From an uncultured Opitutaceae bacterium (lineage in GTDB: Bacteria; Verrucomicrobiota; Verrucomicrobiia; Opitutales; Opitutaceae), in assembly GCA_903887455.1 (NCBI GenBank), contig CAISPT010000369.1, positions 1-36,315 on the forward strand: a DNA stretch of 36,315 nt, read 5' to 3'. A program made the translations under genes and the position numbers. Below the pieces are notes generated by a model, which had not been told where the DNA came from, did no database searches, and saw only the letters and a program-made list of their open reading frames with translations. Positions 24,301-31,900 of this stretch are shown here, piece after piece (position 1 is the first letter of the stretch; each line of letters opens with the position of its first letter).

Positions 24301-24613
24301 AGTAGGGGTCGGTCCCGTCCGCGAAGATCACGTAGACGAACGAGAACCCGTAGAAGGAGTACCCGCGGACGACCTTTGCCGAGGGGACTGAAAGCATCTT
24401 CGTCGTGATCGGGTAGGTCACCTGGTCCTGCACGATCTGGGGGGCCTGCCCCGGCCACTCCGTGTAGATGATCACCTGGGTGTCCGACAGGTCGGGAATC
24501 GCGTCGAGGGGGGTCCGCTTCAGGGCGTAGACGCCGCCGGCGGCGAGCGCCACGGCACCGATAATGACCAGGAACCTGTTCCTGAGAGAAAAGTCGATGA
24601 GGCGGGCGAGCAT
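21314..24613 (-). CDS. cusA: Copper/silver efflux RND pump, CusA type
   Basis: The 1099-residue inner-membrane proton antiporter of a tripartite Cu+/Ag+ efflux system. The helix-4 motif GAMVDAVIIMIENAHK carries the proton-relay Asp403 and Glu410 and is of the CusA (monovalent-cation, HME4) type rather than CzcA. The methionines known to carry the ion in CusA have counterparts in LLYMPTTFPG, APMDMIETT and RIDMLATGIKTPVGIK. The N-terminus LARLIDFSLRNRFLVIIG and the halves with large periplasmic loops are as expected. Last gene of a cusC-cusB-cusA operon (14-base gap from cusB). Its expression is probably set by the divergent ECF sigma module. Confidence 0.96.
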   Translation of the reverse strand: MLARLIDFSLRNRFLVIIGAVALAAGGVYALKRTPLDAIPDLSDTQVIIYTEWPGQAPQIVQDQVTYPITTKMLSVPSAKVVRGYSFYGFSFVYVIFADGTDPYWARSRVLEYLSGLSSALPREATPRLGPDATGVGWAFMYSLNSKSRDLAELRSMQDWFLRYQLSGIEGVAEVASVGGYAKQYQITVDPHRLHAYNLSISDIAMAVQKSNGEVGGRSVEMGEKEFILRVLGYAKGVEDFRKIAVGRGPAGTPILLGEVANVQLGPDMRRGVAELNGDGETVGGIVVVRYGVDTRQVIGAVKARLDQAMKSLPSDVSYTVVYDRTALIDRAVDTLRGKLIEESLVVAAICLVFLLHFRSALVAVVILPMAVLMSFIVMNAQGLSSNIMSLGGIAIAVGAMVDAVIIMIENAHKHLERDGGKKPHWDIIRDASIEVGPTLFYSLLVITVSFLPVFTLQAQEGRMFKPLAFTKTYSMAASAILSVTLAPVLMGLVIRGRIPAEERNPINRLLTWAYHPLIDLVIRFRWAVVISAAAIVAWVFFPWNALVVSRLPEGPARTVAAKMGRAFPYQSLGSEFMPPLYEGDLLYMPTTFPGISPTKAREVLQQTDRVIRAFPEVSTVFGKMGRAETATDPAPMDMIETTIMLRPEAEWPEVDVRGPGGTVVAHRRRTLDELVAALNGAVQFPGLTNAWTMPIRTRIDMLATGIKTPVGIKVAGPDLAQLERIAGQIEAVMHRVPGTASVFAERVRGGNYIEFDIDRDAIARYGLTVGDVQEVLQVALGGMPLTTTVEGLERYGVVLRYDRDYRENLEALREIVIPVKTLGASAAMAGAPQRMAQVPLGELARLRVVAAPMGVKSEGAVPNAWIYVDVQDPDIGGYVARAQKVVGDALARGEVQVPPGYSIYWSGQFEYLQRAQQRLLVVIPLTLLIIVFIIYLNTKSWVKTSIVLLAVPFSLVGAFWMVHLFGYNMSVAVWVGIIALAGLDAETGVVMLLYLDLAYAEWRDSGRMRTVMDLRDAIYHGAVKRVRPKAMTAAVIVAGLLPILWSHGAGADVMKRIATPMVGGVVTSTLMELLVYPAIFYFWRSRSVTAAGGAPLSA

Positions 24614-24627
24614 CGGGGTGTGCGTCT

Positions 24628-25950
24628 CTACCTGTGCTCGATCTGCTCCGCGGGGGCCTGAGTGCGGGCGAGCATCTTCTGGATGGCGTCCCTGAGCTGG
24701 CTCTCGGAATCGAGCATGAACTGCCCCGATACGACGACATTCTCGCCCCCGGCGAGCCCGGTGAGGACCTGGTAGAGGTTACCCTGGGAGCGTACCCCCA
24801 GGGCGATCTCCCGCGGCAGGAAGGTGCCGTCGGGTCGGGCGATGAAGACTGTGTTGCGTTCGCCAGTCCTAAGGACGGCGAGGTCCGGAACAAGAACCGC
24901 GGAGTCGGCCAGCTTCGCCACGAAGCGCACGTCGACGAACATCCCCGGCCGCAGGCTCCCGTCGGGGTTCGGGATCACGATCCGCGCCGTAGCCGTCCGG
25001 GTGTCCTCCTCGACCCGGGGCAGGACCGCTTCCACCCGGCCCTCGATCAGACGCTCTGGGCCGTAGGTCACCCGGACCGTTGCCGCCTGGCCCGCCTTCA
25101 CGAAGGGAAGGTCCTGCTCGTAGACCTGGGCGACCACCCAGACCGTTGTTAGGTCCGCCATCTTGTAGAGGGTCTCTCCGGCCTTCGCCATTTGCCCGGC
25201 CACGGCCATCTTCTCGATCACGGTCCCGTCGGACGTCGCGCGAAGGACGAGCGAGCGGGGGGCCTCACCGGTGCGCGCCACCGCGTCGATGTCCGCGGCG
25301 GGAACGTCCAGGAGTTCCAGGCGCGAGCGGGTTGAGCGGGTCAGCGGCCCCCCTGCGGGGCCCTCGGATCTGAGGGCGACGAGATAGTTGAGTTCCGCAT
25401 TCCTCAAGTCCGGCGAATAGATCTCAAGCAGGGGGTCGCCGCGCCTGACCGTGGTCCAGGTCGCGTCGACTTCGAGGTGCTCAACCCATCCGTCGTACTT
25501 GGTGGTGACGTCGCGCAGGCCGCGTTCGTCAAAGGCGACCGAGCCGACTGCGCGGAGCTCGCGCAGGACCGGGCCGCGAGTGACCCGCTCCGTCTTTAGG
25601 TTCATCCGCTGGACGGTGGCCGAGTCGATCGAGATGGCCTCCGTCTGTTCCTCCTCCTCGCCGTAGACGGGGATCATGTCCATCCCCATCGAGTCCTTGC
25701 CCGGCTTCGGGCTCACCTCGCCTGGGTTCATCGAGGACTTGTAGTACTTCACCTCGTGGGCGTGCCTGCCGGTGGGGGCTCCATTGGCCCGCACGGGAAC
25801 AAGCGTCATTCCGCAGATCGGGCAGTTGCCAGGCTCCCGGCTGATCACCTGGGGGTGCATTCCGCAGGTGTAGAGCTGGTCGGCTGCGGTGAGGCCGGTG
25901 TACAGCAACAGGCCTAGGGCGGCTAGAATGGGGCGGAGGACGGCGTTCAT
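24628..25950 (-). CDS. cusB: Copper/silver efflux periplasmic adaptor, CusB type
   Basis: A 440-residue membrane fusion protein that links the RND pump to the outer-membrane channel and hands over metal. After a short signal/anchor sequence it has a heavy-metal-binding domain LYTCGMHPQVISREPGNCP followed by ICGM (two Cys-x-x-type sites). A second motif, KSSMNPGEVSPKPGKDSMGM, leads into MDMIPVYGEE. Next come the Cus adaptor stretches MNLKTERVTRG, VAFDERG and TTKYDGWVEHLEVD, the barrel-sandwich element GDPLLEIYSPDL, and the beta-barrel PFVKAGQAATVRV. The domain set points to Cu+ or Ag+. It lies 15 bases after cusC and 14 before cusA. Confidence 0.95.
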   Translation of the reverse strand: MNAVLRPILAALGLLLYTGLTAADQLYTCGMHPQVISREPGNCPICGMTLVPVRANGAPTGRHAHEVKYYKSSMNPGEVSPKPGKDSMGMDMIPVYGEEEEQTEAISIDSATVQRMNLKTERVTRGPVLRELRAVGSVAFDERGLRDVTTKYDGWVEHLEVDATWTTVRRGDPLLEIYSPDLRNAELNYLVALRSEGPAGGPLTRSTRSRLELLDVPAADIDAVARTGEAPRSLVLRATSDGTVIEKMAVAGQMAKAGETLYKMADLTTVWVVAQVYEQDLPFVKAGQAATVRVTYGPERLIEGRVEAVLPRVEEDTRTATARIVIPNPDGSLRPGMFVDVRFVAKLADSAVLVPDLAVLRTGERNTVFIARPDGTFLPREIALGVRSQGNLYQVLTGLAGGENVVVSGQFMLDSESQLRDAIQKMLARTQAPAEQIEHR

Positions 25951-25965
25951 TGAGAGGGGAAGGGA

Positions 25966-27324
25966 TCAGGAGTTCGCGGGATTCAGGGGAAGGGGCGCCC
26001 CGGCGGGGGCGGCCTCCGCGGTGAGCAGCAGCAGGTCCGTGACTGCGGCCTCGCGGTCGCGGAGGGCCGAGGCGCGTTCGGCCCTCATCGCGTTGGCCAT
26101 GGCCTGCGTCTCGGGAATCATCGCTGCGCCGGACGGGCCCGATTCTGCGGAGGCCTCGGCCGAGGCGAGCGCCTGGGCGAGGTTCGGCAGTCCGTCCCGG
26201 TCGATGAAGGCGATCATCCGGTCCGACTCGTGGACCATGTGGATCATGCGGGCCAGTTCCGCGGCCACCTCGAGCTCCCCTGCGCTGTACCGGGCGGCGC
26301 TTGCGTCGCGCCTGGCCTGGGCCGCGGCCACCAGCGACGCGATCTTGTCCCTCCAGACGGGGAGATCCACGGTCGCCACGGGCCTGAAGAGCGTGGGGTT
26401 TGAGCGCACGTCGACCATGGCCCCCAGCGCGAAATCGGGCTTGCCGGCGCGCCGTGCGGACGCAATGCCCGCCTCCGCCATTTCGACCATCTCGCGCATG
26501 CGCGCCAGGCCCGGGTTGGAGGCCGTGATCCGGCGCCAGAGGGCGTCCTCGGCGGGCACGGGAGTTAAGGCGAGGGCGGCGTCCGGCCACGCGGGGTCGG
26601 GCTCCGAGGGCCCGATCCCTAGCGCGTACTTGAGGCGGGACCTGGCCTCCAGCCGGCGGTGCTCGAGGTCGAACTTCTCGCTCTCCGCCTGGGCTAGGTC
26701 ATTCTTCAGGCGGATCTGGATCGAAAGGGAGCCCATGGCAGAGCCGGTCTCGTAGCCGGCTGCGGCGATCGAGAGCTCGCGCGCGATGATCCCCTCGGAC
26801 TCCGCCTTAAGGCGGATGGCCTCCCCGATGTAGGCGAGCTCGATCCACGCCTTTCGGGCCTCGGCGGCCGCGGAAGTGACCGCCTCCTCGTAGGCTCGGC
26901 GGGAGACCGAGGCCTCTGCGAGTGCCACCTCGCCCATCGCCTGCCTCTTTCCGGAGCCTGGGAAGGCGAACATGAGGCCTGGCATCAGGCTGGAGAGCGT
27001 GCGGGTGATGTCGGCCTGGAAGACGAACTGGGGGTCGGGAAGCGAGCGCGCCTGGACGACGTCCTCGACGCCGGCCCTCCAGTCGTAGTAGGCGGCGGCC
27101 ACGGAGGGGTGGTTGAGAACGGCATAGAGGACGAACGCCTCCTGCGGGCTATCCGCGCGGAGGACGGGCAGGGGCGGGCGGCCTTCCCTTGCCAGGAGCG
27201 AGGCGCCTGTCTGCTGCATCTGCCGGCGGGCCGAGGCTTCGGTCCGTTGGGCCGTGCCCGCGCAGCCGGCAAGCCCTGCGGCGAGCAGGAGGAGCAGGGA
27301 AGCGGAGAGGGGCTTGCGGCACAT
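25966..27324 (-). CDS. cusC: Outer-membrane efflux lipoprotein (TolC/CusC family)
   Basis: A 452-residue outer-membrane factor forming the exit duct of the pump. The N-terminus is a lipoprotein signal with lipobox LAGC, lipidated at Cys21. The mature protein has the OEP alpha-helical repeats: AVLNHPSVAAAYYDWRAGVEDVVQARSLPDPQ in the first half and ASNPGLARMREMVEMAEAGIASARRAGKPDFALGAMVD in the second. Ala/Glu-rich coiled-coil helices lie between them. First gene of cusCBA. The start is 186 bases from the divergent sigma-module gene, with paired promoter-like sites between. A CusC symbol is given by context; the family itself is not metal-specific. Confidence 0.88.
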   Translation of the reverse strand: MCRKPLSASLLLLLAAGLAGCAGTAQRTEASARRQMQQTGASLLAREGRPPLPVLRADSPQEAFVLYAVLNHPSVAAAYYDWRAGVEDVVQARSLPDPQFVFQADITRTLSSLMPGLMFAFPGSGKRQAMGEVALAEASVSRRAYEEAVTSAAAEARKAWIELAYIGEAIRLKAESEGIIARELSIAAAGYETGSAMGSLSIQIRLKNDLAQAESEKFDLEHRRLEARSRLKYALGIGPSEPDPAWPDAALALTPVPAEDALWRRITASNPGLARMREMVEMAEAGIASARRAGKPDFALGAMVDVRSNPTLFRPVATVDLPVWRDKIASLVAAAQARRDASAARYSAGELEVAAELARMIHMVHESDRMIAFIDRDGLPNLAQALASAEASAESGPSGAAMIPETQAMANAMRAERASALRDREAAVTDLLLLTAEAAPAGAPLPLNPANS

Positions 27325-27411
27325 GAGTGAGCCTGGGGAGGGAGGGGGACTGGGAGGACGGATTGCGGGTGTGGAAGGAGGTTCGACGACCGGCGTCGGG
27401 TTGTCTTATAG

Positions 27412-27441
27412 GTCATACACCCGGCCGGCGCCTTTCCCTCA
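27412..27441 (-). promoter_or_regulatory. Candidate ECF-type promoter for cusCBA
   Basis: On the minus strand TGAGGG (27441-27436), an 18-base spacer and TATGAC (27417-27412) point at cusC. The same arrangement occurs in mirror image toward the sigma-module genes. The leader to the cusC ATG would be about 80 bases. Recognition by the adjacent ECF sigma factor is inferred. Confidence 0.55.
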
Positions 27442-27465
27442 CCCCTTTCCTCTATTATCTTGGGA

Positions 27466-27495
27466 TGAGGGATTTTCGCGGCGCCGGTGTATAAC
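27466..27495 (+). promoter_or_regulatory. Candidate ECF-type promoter for the sensor/sigma operon
   Basis: TGAGGG (27466-27471), an 18-base spacer and TATAAC (27490-27495) point at the gene starting at 27511. Spacing and both boxes match the minus-strand copy facing cusC, and GGCGCCGG..TGTAT within the spacer is also shared. Transcription would start within about 10 bases of the ATG, so the message would be almost leaderless. Confidence 0.55.
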
Positions 27496-27510
27496 CTTCC
27501 AACAAGCACC

Positions 27511-27813
27511 ATGAATTCCTCCCGAGAAACCCTGAGCGACACCCTCGCGAGCTGGCGCGTCGCGCCGACGTCCGATCCCGCGTTCCGGAGCCACGTCTGG
27601 GAACGCATCCGGAAGCGCCCGGACACGCCCTGGACCGACTACCTGCGGGCGCATGCGGCCGCGCTCTCCCTCGTCTCGGTCCTTGCTCTAGGCGCCGCCG
27701 CCGTGGGCGGTGGCGTGATCGCACGCTCCAGGGTTCGCGCCGACCGGGAGGCCATAGTGATGACCTACCTGGTCGACATCGATCCGCGTGTCCAGGCAGC
27801 CCAGAAGCCATGA
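27511..27813 (+). CDS. Small single-span membrane protein, candidate anti-sigma factor (CnrY-like position)
   Basis: A 100-residue protein with a hydrophilic N-terminal 50 residues (SSRETLSDTLASWRVAPTSD then PAFRSHVWERIRKRP), one membrane span (about 52-74) and a short periplasmic tail. This topology fits a minimal anti-sigma factor whose cytoplasmic part binds the sigma factor. Similar SWRV/DPxFRxxVW stretches occur in small membrane proteins next to ECF sigma genes, as far as I recall. It is the first gene of a three-gene row in the cnrY-cnrX-cnrH order, and its stop overlaps the next start (ATGA). Sequence similarity to CnrY itself is not evident; the role is assigned by position and topology. 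ATG 27511 is preferred over an upstream alternative start that would lie in the promoter-like site. Confidence 0.65.
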   Translation: MNSSRETLSDTLASWRVAPTSDPAFRSHVWERIRKRPDTPWTDYLRAHAAALSLVSVLALGAAAVGGGVIARSRVRADREAIVMTYLVDIDPRVQAAQKP

Positions 27814-28286
27814 GGAATCTGCTGATCTCCGCAGGGCTTATCGCCGCGCTCGCCTGCGTCGCCGCGTACCTGGGATTCCGCGCCAACAGCGACCCGGCGC
27901 TCCACGAGGCGGTCGCCAAAGGCGACACGATGGAGTGGCTGAGGACCGACTTCCACTTGAGCGCAGAGCAGCTGGCAGCCGTCCGCAGGCTCCACGACTC
28001 ATATTCCGGGACCTGCGACGAGCACTGCAGGATGATCCAGGAGGCTACGCAGGCTCGCCAGGCGCTCGAGGCCGCCCACGGGGACCCTGCCTCCATCGCC
28101 GCGGCCAACGAGCGGATCCAGCGGATGCGCGCAATGTGCGAGGGCGCGATCCGGGTCCACGTGCAGAAAGTGGCCGCGCTCATGGCGCCCGAGGACGCGA
28201 AACGCTACCTCGCCCTTGTTCTCCCAAAGATCTCAAAATTCGACCACAAAGGGGCGCCCGACCTGCGCCTGAACTCCTCGTCCTAA
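27810..28286 (+). CDS. Periplasmic heavy-metal sensor (CnrX/metal-resistance family)
   Basis: A 158-residue protein with an N-terminal membrane anchor (MRNLLISAGLIAALACVAAY) and a helical periplasmic domain of the CnrX/Spy-like metal-resistance fold. The hairpin has DFHLSAEQLAAVRRLHDSYSGTCDEHC and later RMRAMCEGAIRVHVQKVAALMAPEDAKRYL. Candidate metal ligands are Cys69, His72, Cys73, Met109 and Cys110, a soft, thiol/thioether-rich set that suits Cu+ or Ag+ better than the Ni/Co site of CnrX. It overlaps the upstream gene by ATGA and ends 4 bases before the sigma gene. The expected role is to sense periplasmic metal and release the sigma factor through the small membrane protein. Confidence 0.78.
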   Translation: MRNLLISAGLIAALACVAAYLGFRANSDPALHEAVAKGDTMEWLRTDFHLSAEQLAAVRRLHDSYSGTCDEHCRMIQEATQARQALEAAHGDPASIAAANERIQRMRAMCEGAIRVHVQKVAALMAPEDAKRYLALVLPKISKFDHKGAPDLRLNSSS

Positions 28287-28290
28287 GCCC

Positions 28291-28872
28291 ATGGAACCTG
28301 AGGCCGGCTCCGGCCCGAGTGACGAGGAACTGATGGCCCGCCTAAAAGGGGGCGATGAGGCCGCGCTTGCCCCGCTCATGCAGCGATGGGAGGTCCCGGT
28401 GAAGCGCTTCATCTTCAGGATCGTCGGGAGCGTCGCCGAGTCCGAGGACCTCGCGCAGGACGTCTTCGCCAAGGTCTTCACGAAGCGGGCGACCTACCGC
28501 GAGGGAGCCAGGTTCTCGTCGTGGTGCTTCTCGATCGCCGCGAACCAAGCGAAGAACAGGCTCAGGTGGTGGCGCCACCGTCCGCAAGTCTCGCTGTCCT
28601 CGTGGACCAACCTCGGTGGCGACGGCGTGGACGAGACGCTCGTGGGCCAGCCGGCCTCGCTGTCGGCGATGCGGGCTGAAAGGATAGGGGAGGTGCAGGC
28701 GGCCGTAGCCTCGCTGCCCTTCGACCTTAGGACGGCGCTCGTGCTCTTCGAGTACGAGGGCCAGTCCATGGAAGAGATCGCTGCTGCGCTAGAGTGCACG
28801 CCGAAGGCGGTCGAAAACCGACTGTACCGGGCGCGTGGCAGGCTGCGGCTTGCGCTCGTGGCCGAGGCCTAG
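28291..28872 (+). CDS. ECF sigma factor (RNA polymerase sigma-70 family), CnrH-like position
   Basis: A 193-residue group 4 sigma factor. Region 2 covers about residues 20-90 (DEAALAPLMQRWEVPVKRFI, SEDLAQDVFAKVF, then FSSWCFSIAANQAKNRLR). Region 4 covers about 130-186 (ASLPFDLRTALVLFEYEGQS, then the helix-turn-helix MEEIAAALECTPKAVENRLYRARGRL). It directs RNA polymerase to a small set of promoters, here probably the two mirror-image sites at 27412-27495, controlling cusCBA and its own operon. It starts 4 bases after the sensor gene. The linker between regions 2 and 4 is somewhat long (RHRPQVSLSSWTNLGGDGVD). It converges with a hybrid histidine kinase. Confidence 0.92.
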   Translation: MEPEAGSGPSDEELMARLKGGDEAALAPLMQRWEVPVKRFIFRIVGSVAESEDLAQDVFAKVFTKRATYREGARFSSWCFSIAANQAKNRLRWWRHRPQVSLSSWTNLGGDGVDETLVGQPASLSAMRAERIGEVQAAVASLPFDLRTALVLFEYEGQSMEEIAAALECTPKAVENRLYRARGRLRLALVAEA

Positions 28873-28918
28873 AATTGCTTCTAGGAAGCGCCGGTGCCGA
28901 AGCCGGCCGCAGGGCCCC

Positions 28919-31900
28919 TTAGGTGTGCTCCCGTAGAAGACCAAGCAGCTTGTCCTCTGAGTAAGGCTTGGGAAGTAAGTGAAGTATACCCGCTTCTTTG
29001 AAAACCGACTCCGAACTTGTGGTGCCAATTTCCGTGACCAACCCCGTTGAAAGGACAATGGGCACGTTGGGTGCAAGCCCATGGATCACCAACGCCACGG
29101 CCTCGCCGTTCATATCCGGCATCATGCGGTCCAGTAGGACGAACCGGATATCGCCTGCGTTGGCCCTGAACGCGCTGATCGCCATTTCGCCGTTCTCCGC
29201 GGTGACGGCCTTGAATCCATGTTTCTCGACCACGCTCCTGGCAGTCTCTAGGACCAGAGGCTCGTCGTCCACGATCAGCACCATCTTGCCATTCCCCTCA
29301 ACTGGAACGCAGGTTTCAGTCGCAGTTGGCGCAGGTTCCCTGCCATGGACAAAGGGCAGGAACACGCGGAAGACTGATCCGATTCCAACCTGCGACTCCA
29401 CGCGGATAAACCCGCCGTGAGACTTTACGATTCCGTGTACTGTCGATAGCCCAAGTCCCGTGCCCTTTCCCCGGGGCTTGGTTGAGTTGATGGGTTCGAA
29501 GATGCGGGGCAGCACGTCCGGCGGTATACCTGCGCCCGTGTCGGAGATCGCTATGACCACGAAATCCGCCTGGCCTCCCCCTGGCTCGGGGCCGACCAAC
29601 CGGCTGGGGGCCTTTTCGTTGCTGAGCTCGAAGGTGAGCTTGCCGCCGTTGGGCATAGCGTCGCGTGCATTCACCGCGAGGTTAAGGAGGACCTGGTGGA
29701 TCTGGGTCGGGTCCGCCAGGACCGTGTCCATCGCCCGTTCCACGCTGCAGGATATGGCGATGTTTCGCGGGAAAGTCTCGGACATTAGGCGAACCATCTC
29801 CTTCACAAGCCGTCCAATGCTGATGGGCGTGTGCGGCCCTTCCAATCCACGGGAAAAGGCGAGCACTTGCTTGACGATTTCGCTGCCGCGCTGAGCGCAT
29901 TGGTGGACTATCGCGAGGACCCGCTCCTCTGCGGGGTACCTGGTGCGAAGGAGCTCCATCGAGAGCATTATGGCGGAGAGGATGTTGTTCAGATCGTGCG
30001 CTATGCCGCTTGCGAGCAAACCAATGCCTTCGAGTCGCTGAGTCTCATTGAGCTGCGCTTGCAGCATACGCTGTTCTGTTACGTCCAGCGTGACGGCCAC
30101 AAAATGGGTGAGGACGCCGGACGAGTCGAATACCGGCGTGATAGTTGACTCTTGGGTGTAGAACGTTCCGTCCTTGCGCACGTTGACGAATTCGCCGGAC
30201 CAGCTTTGGCCTGCTCGCAAGTAAGCCCACATTTCTGTGTACACTGCGGCCGGGGTGCGCCCTGACTTTAGCACCCTAGGGTTCTTGCCCTGGACCTCTT
30301 CCAGCCGATAACCCGTCGTTCGCGAGAAAGCAGGATTCACCCACTCGATGGCGCCTTTTGCATCGGTGATCATCACGTTGTTGACCGCCGCTTCAAGAGC
30401 AGCGCTCTGCAACCGGATTCTTTGTTCATTCTTGCGATTCTCCGCCTCGGTTTTGACGCGAAGGGTCACGTCTTCGAAGACGCCGAGGACGCCGTACACC
30501 TCACCCCGCCCGTCCCTCAGCGGTACTTCGGAGGTGTTCACCCACCTCGTCTCTGAGTTCGCTAAATGGACTTCCTCCACGTAATGAAGCATAGCCTCTT
30601 GCCGACGGATCACGGCCTTGTCGTCTTCGCGGTATCTCTCAGCCTCGGACCTTGGCATGGGAAGGTCGAGGTCGGTCAAACCGATCAATTCTTCCGGCAA
30701 GCGGAGGCCTACGAATCGGGCGTAGGTTTTATTGCAACCCAGATACCTCCCGTCCAAGTCCTTCCAAAACACGGCCTGCGGGGCCGTGTTAAGAACGTTC
30801 TTAAGCATCTCCTCGCTTTTGTACCTGAGAGACTGGCCTTCGATGACCTCGAGCGCAAACGACAAGTCGGCGGCGGTCTCGTTGAGTAGAGCGGACTCCG
30901 CAGGTTGGAAGAAGTCCTTTACCGATGAATATACCGTGAGGACCCCCGCGATTGACCCGCCGGAGCGCAAGGGTAGGGCGATACTTGAGCGAATTCCTGC
31001 GTTGATGGCGTGCGAGTGCCAGGCTAAAGTGGTCGGGTCCGATAAGAAGTCGTTGCAGATGCAGGTCACCCCTGATTGGAAACACCTTCCTGTGGGCCCT
31101 CCTCCAAAAGGCGATTTCGGATCTGTGGAAATCTCGACTTTAGAAATATAGTCTACGCAGTCCCCTTCAACTGCGTCGGGGCAAATACGATTGGTGACAG
31201 GATCTCGCAACCCCACCCATGCGAGCATGTAGCCACCTTCTCTGACGAGAATACGGCAAACTTCCGTCAACAGCTTGTGCCTGTCCCGTATGTGTATCAT
31301 CGCGTTATTCACGCGGGAAATTGTGGTGTAAACCTTGTTTAGTCGTGTGATCTCCTGTCTGTTAGCGCGCGTCGCGGTGAAATCCCGGAAGGTTGCTATT
31401 ACCCAAGCCGGCTTCGATTTTGGATTCCCCTCGATGGGTTGGGTATTGATCGAGAGCCATCTCCGGGATCCGTCAGGTCTAACGATGCCCATCACTACAT
31501 GACTGGCAGGTACTCCAGTACTGAGGGTTTGGACCATTGGATGTGTTTCACCGGGGAAGAGGCTGCCGTCATCGTGCACGGCTCCCCAAATGGGCTCCAA
31601 CGAGCTGCGGCCAACCAATTCTTTCGCGGTACGTCCCAGAAATTCTTGGGCCGCCTTGTTTGCAGAGACGATCTTTCCTTCCGCATCCTGCACCACGACG
31701 CCTTCAGCCATCGATTCGAGAACGCTCGCGAATTTGTGCTCACTTGCTCTGAGGGCCTCCTCAGCAGCCTTGCGCTCGGAAACATCGCGAATGATGGAAA
31801 GCACGTGGACCTTGCCCGCTAGAACGATCGACTTGGCACTGACCTCCACTTTGAAGGCCGAACCGTCTTTTTTGCAGTGAGCGGACTCGAATGAAACGCC

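Noticed and set aside
21314-24613. CzcA-type (Zn/Co/Cd) efflux pump
   Set aside because: The helix-4 motif GAMVDAVIIMIENAHK and the three methionine positions are of the CusA type, and the adaptor has Cus-style metal-binding domains.
28873-28918. Terminator between the sigma gene and the hybrid kinase
   Set aside because: Only short stems (GCTTC/GAAGC, GCCGG/CCGGC) without a U-tract are present; not strong enough to call.
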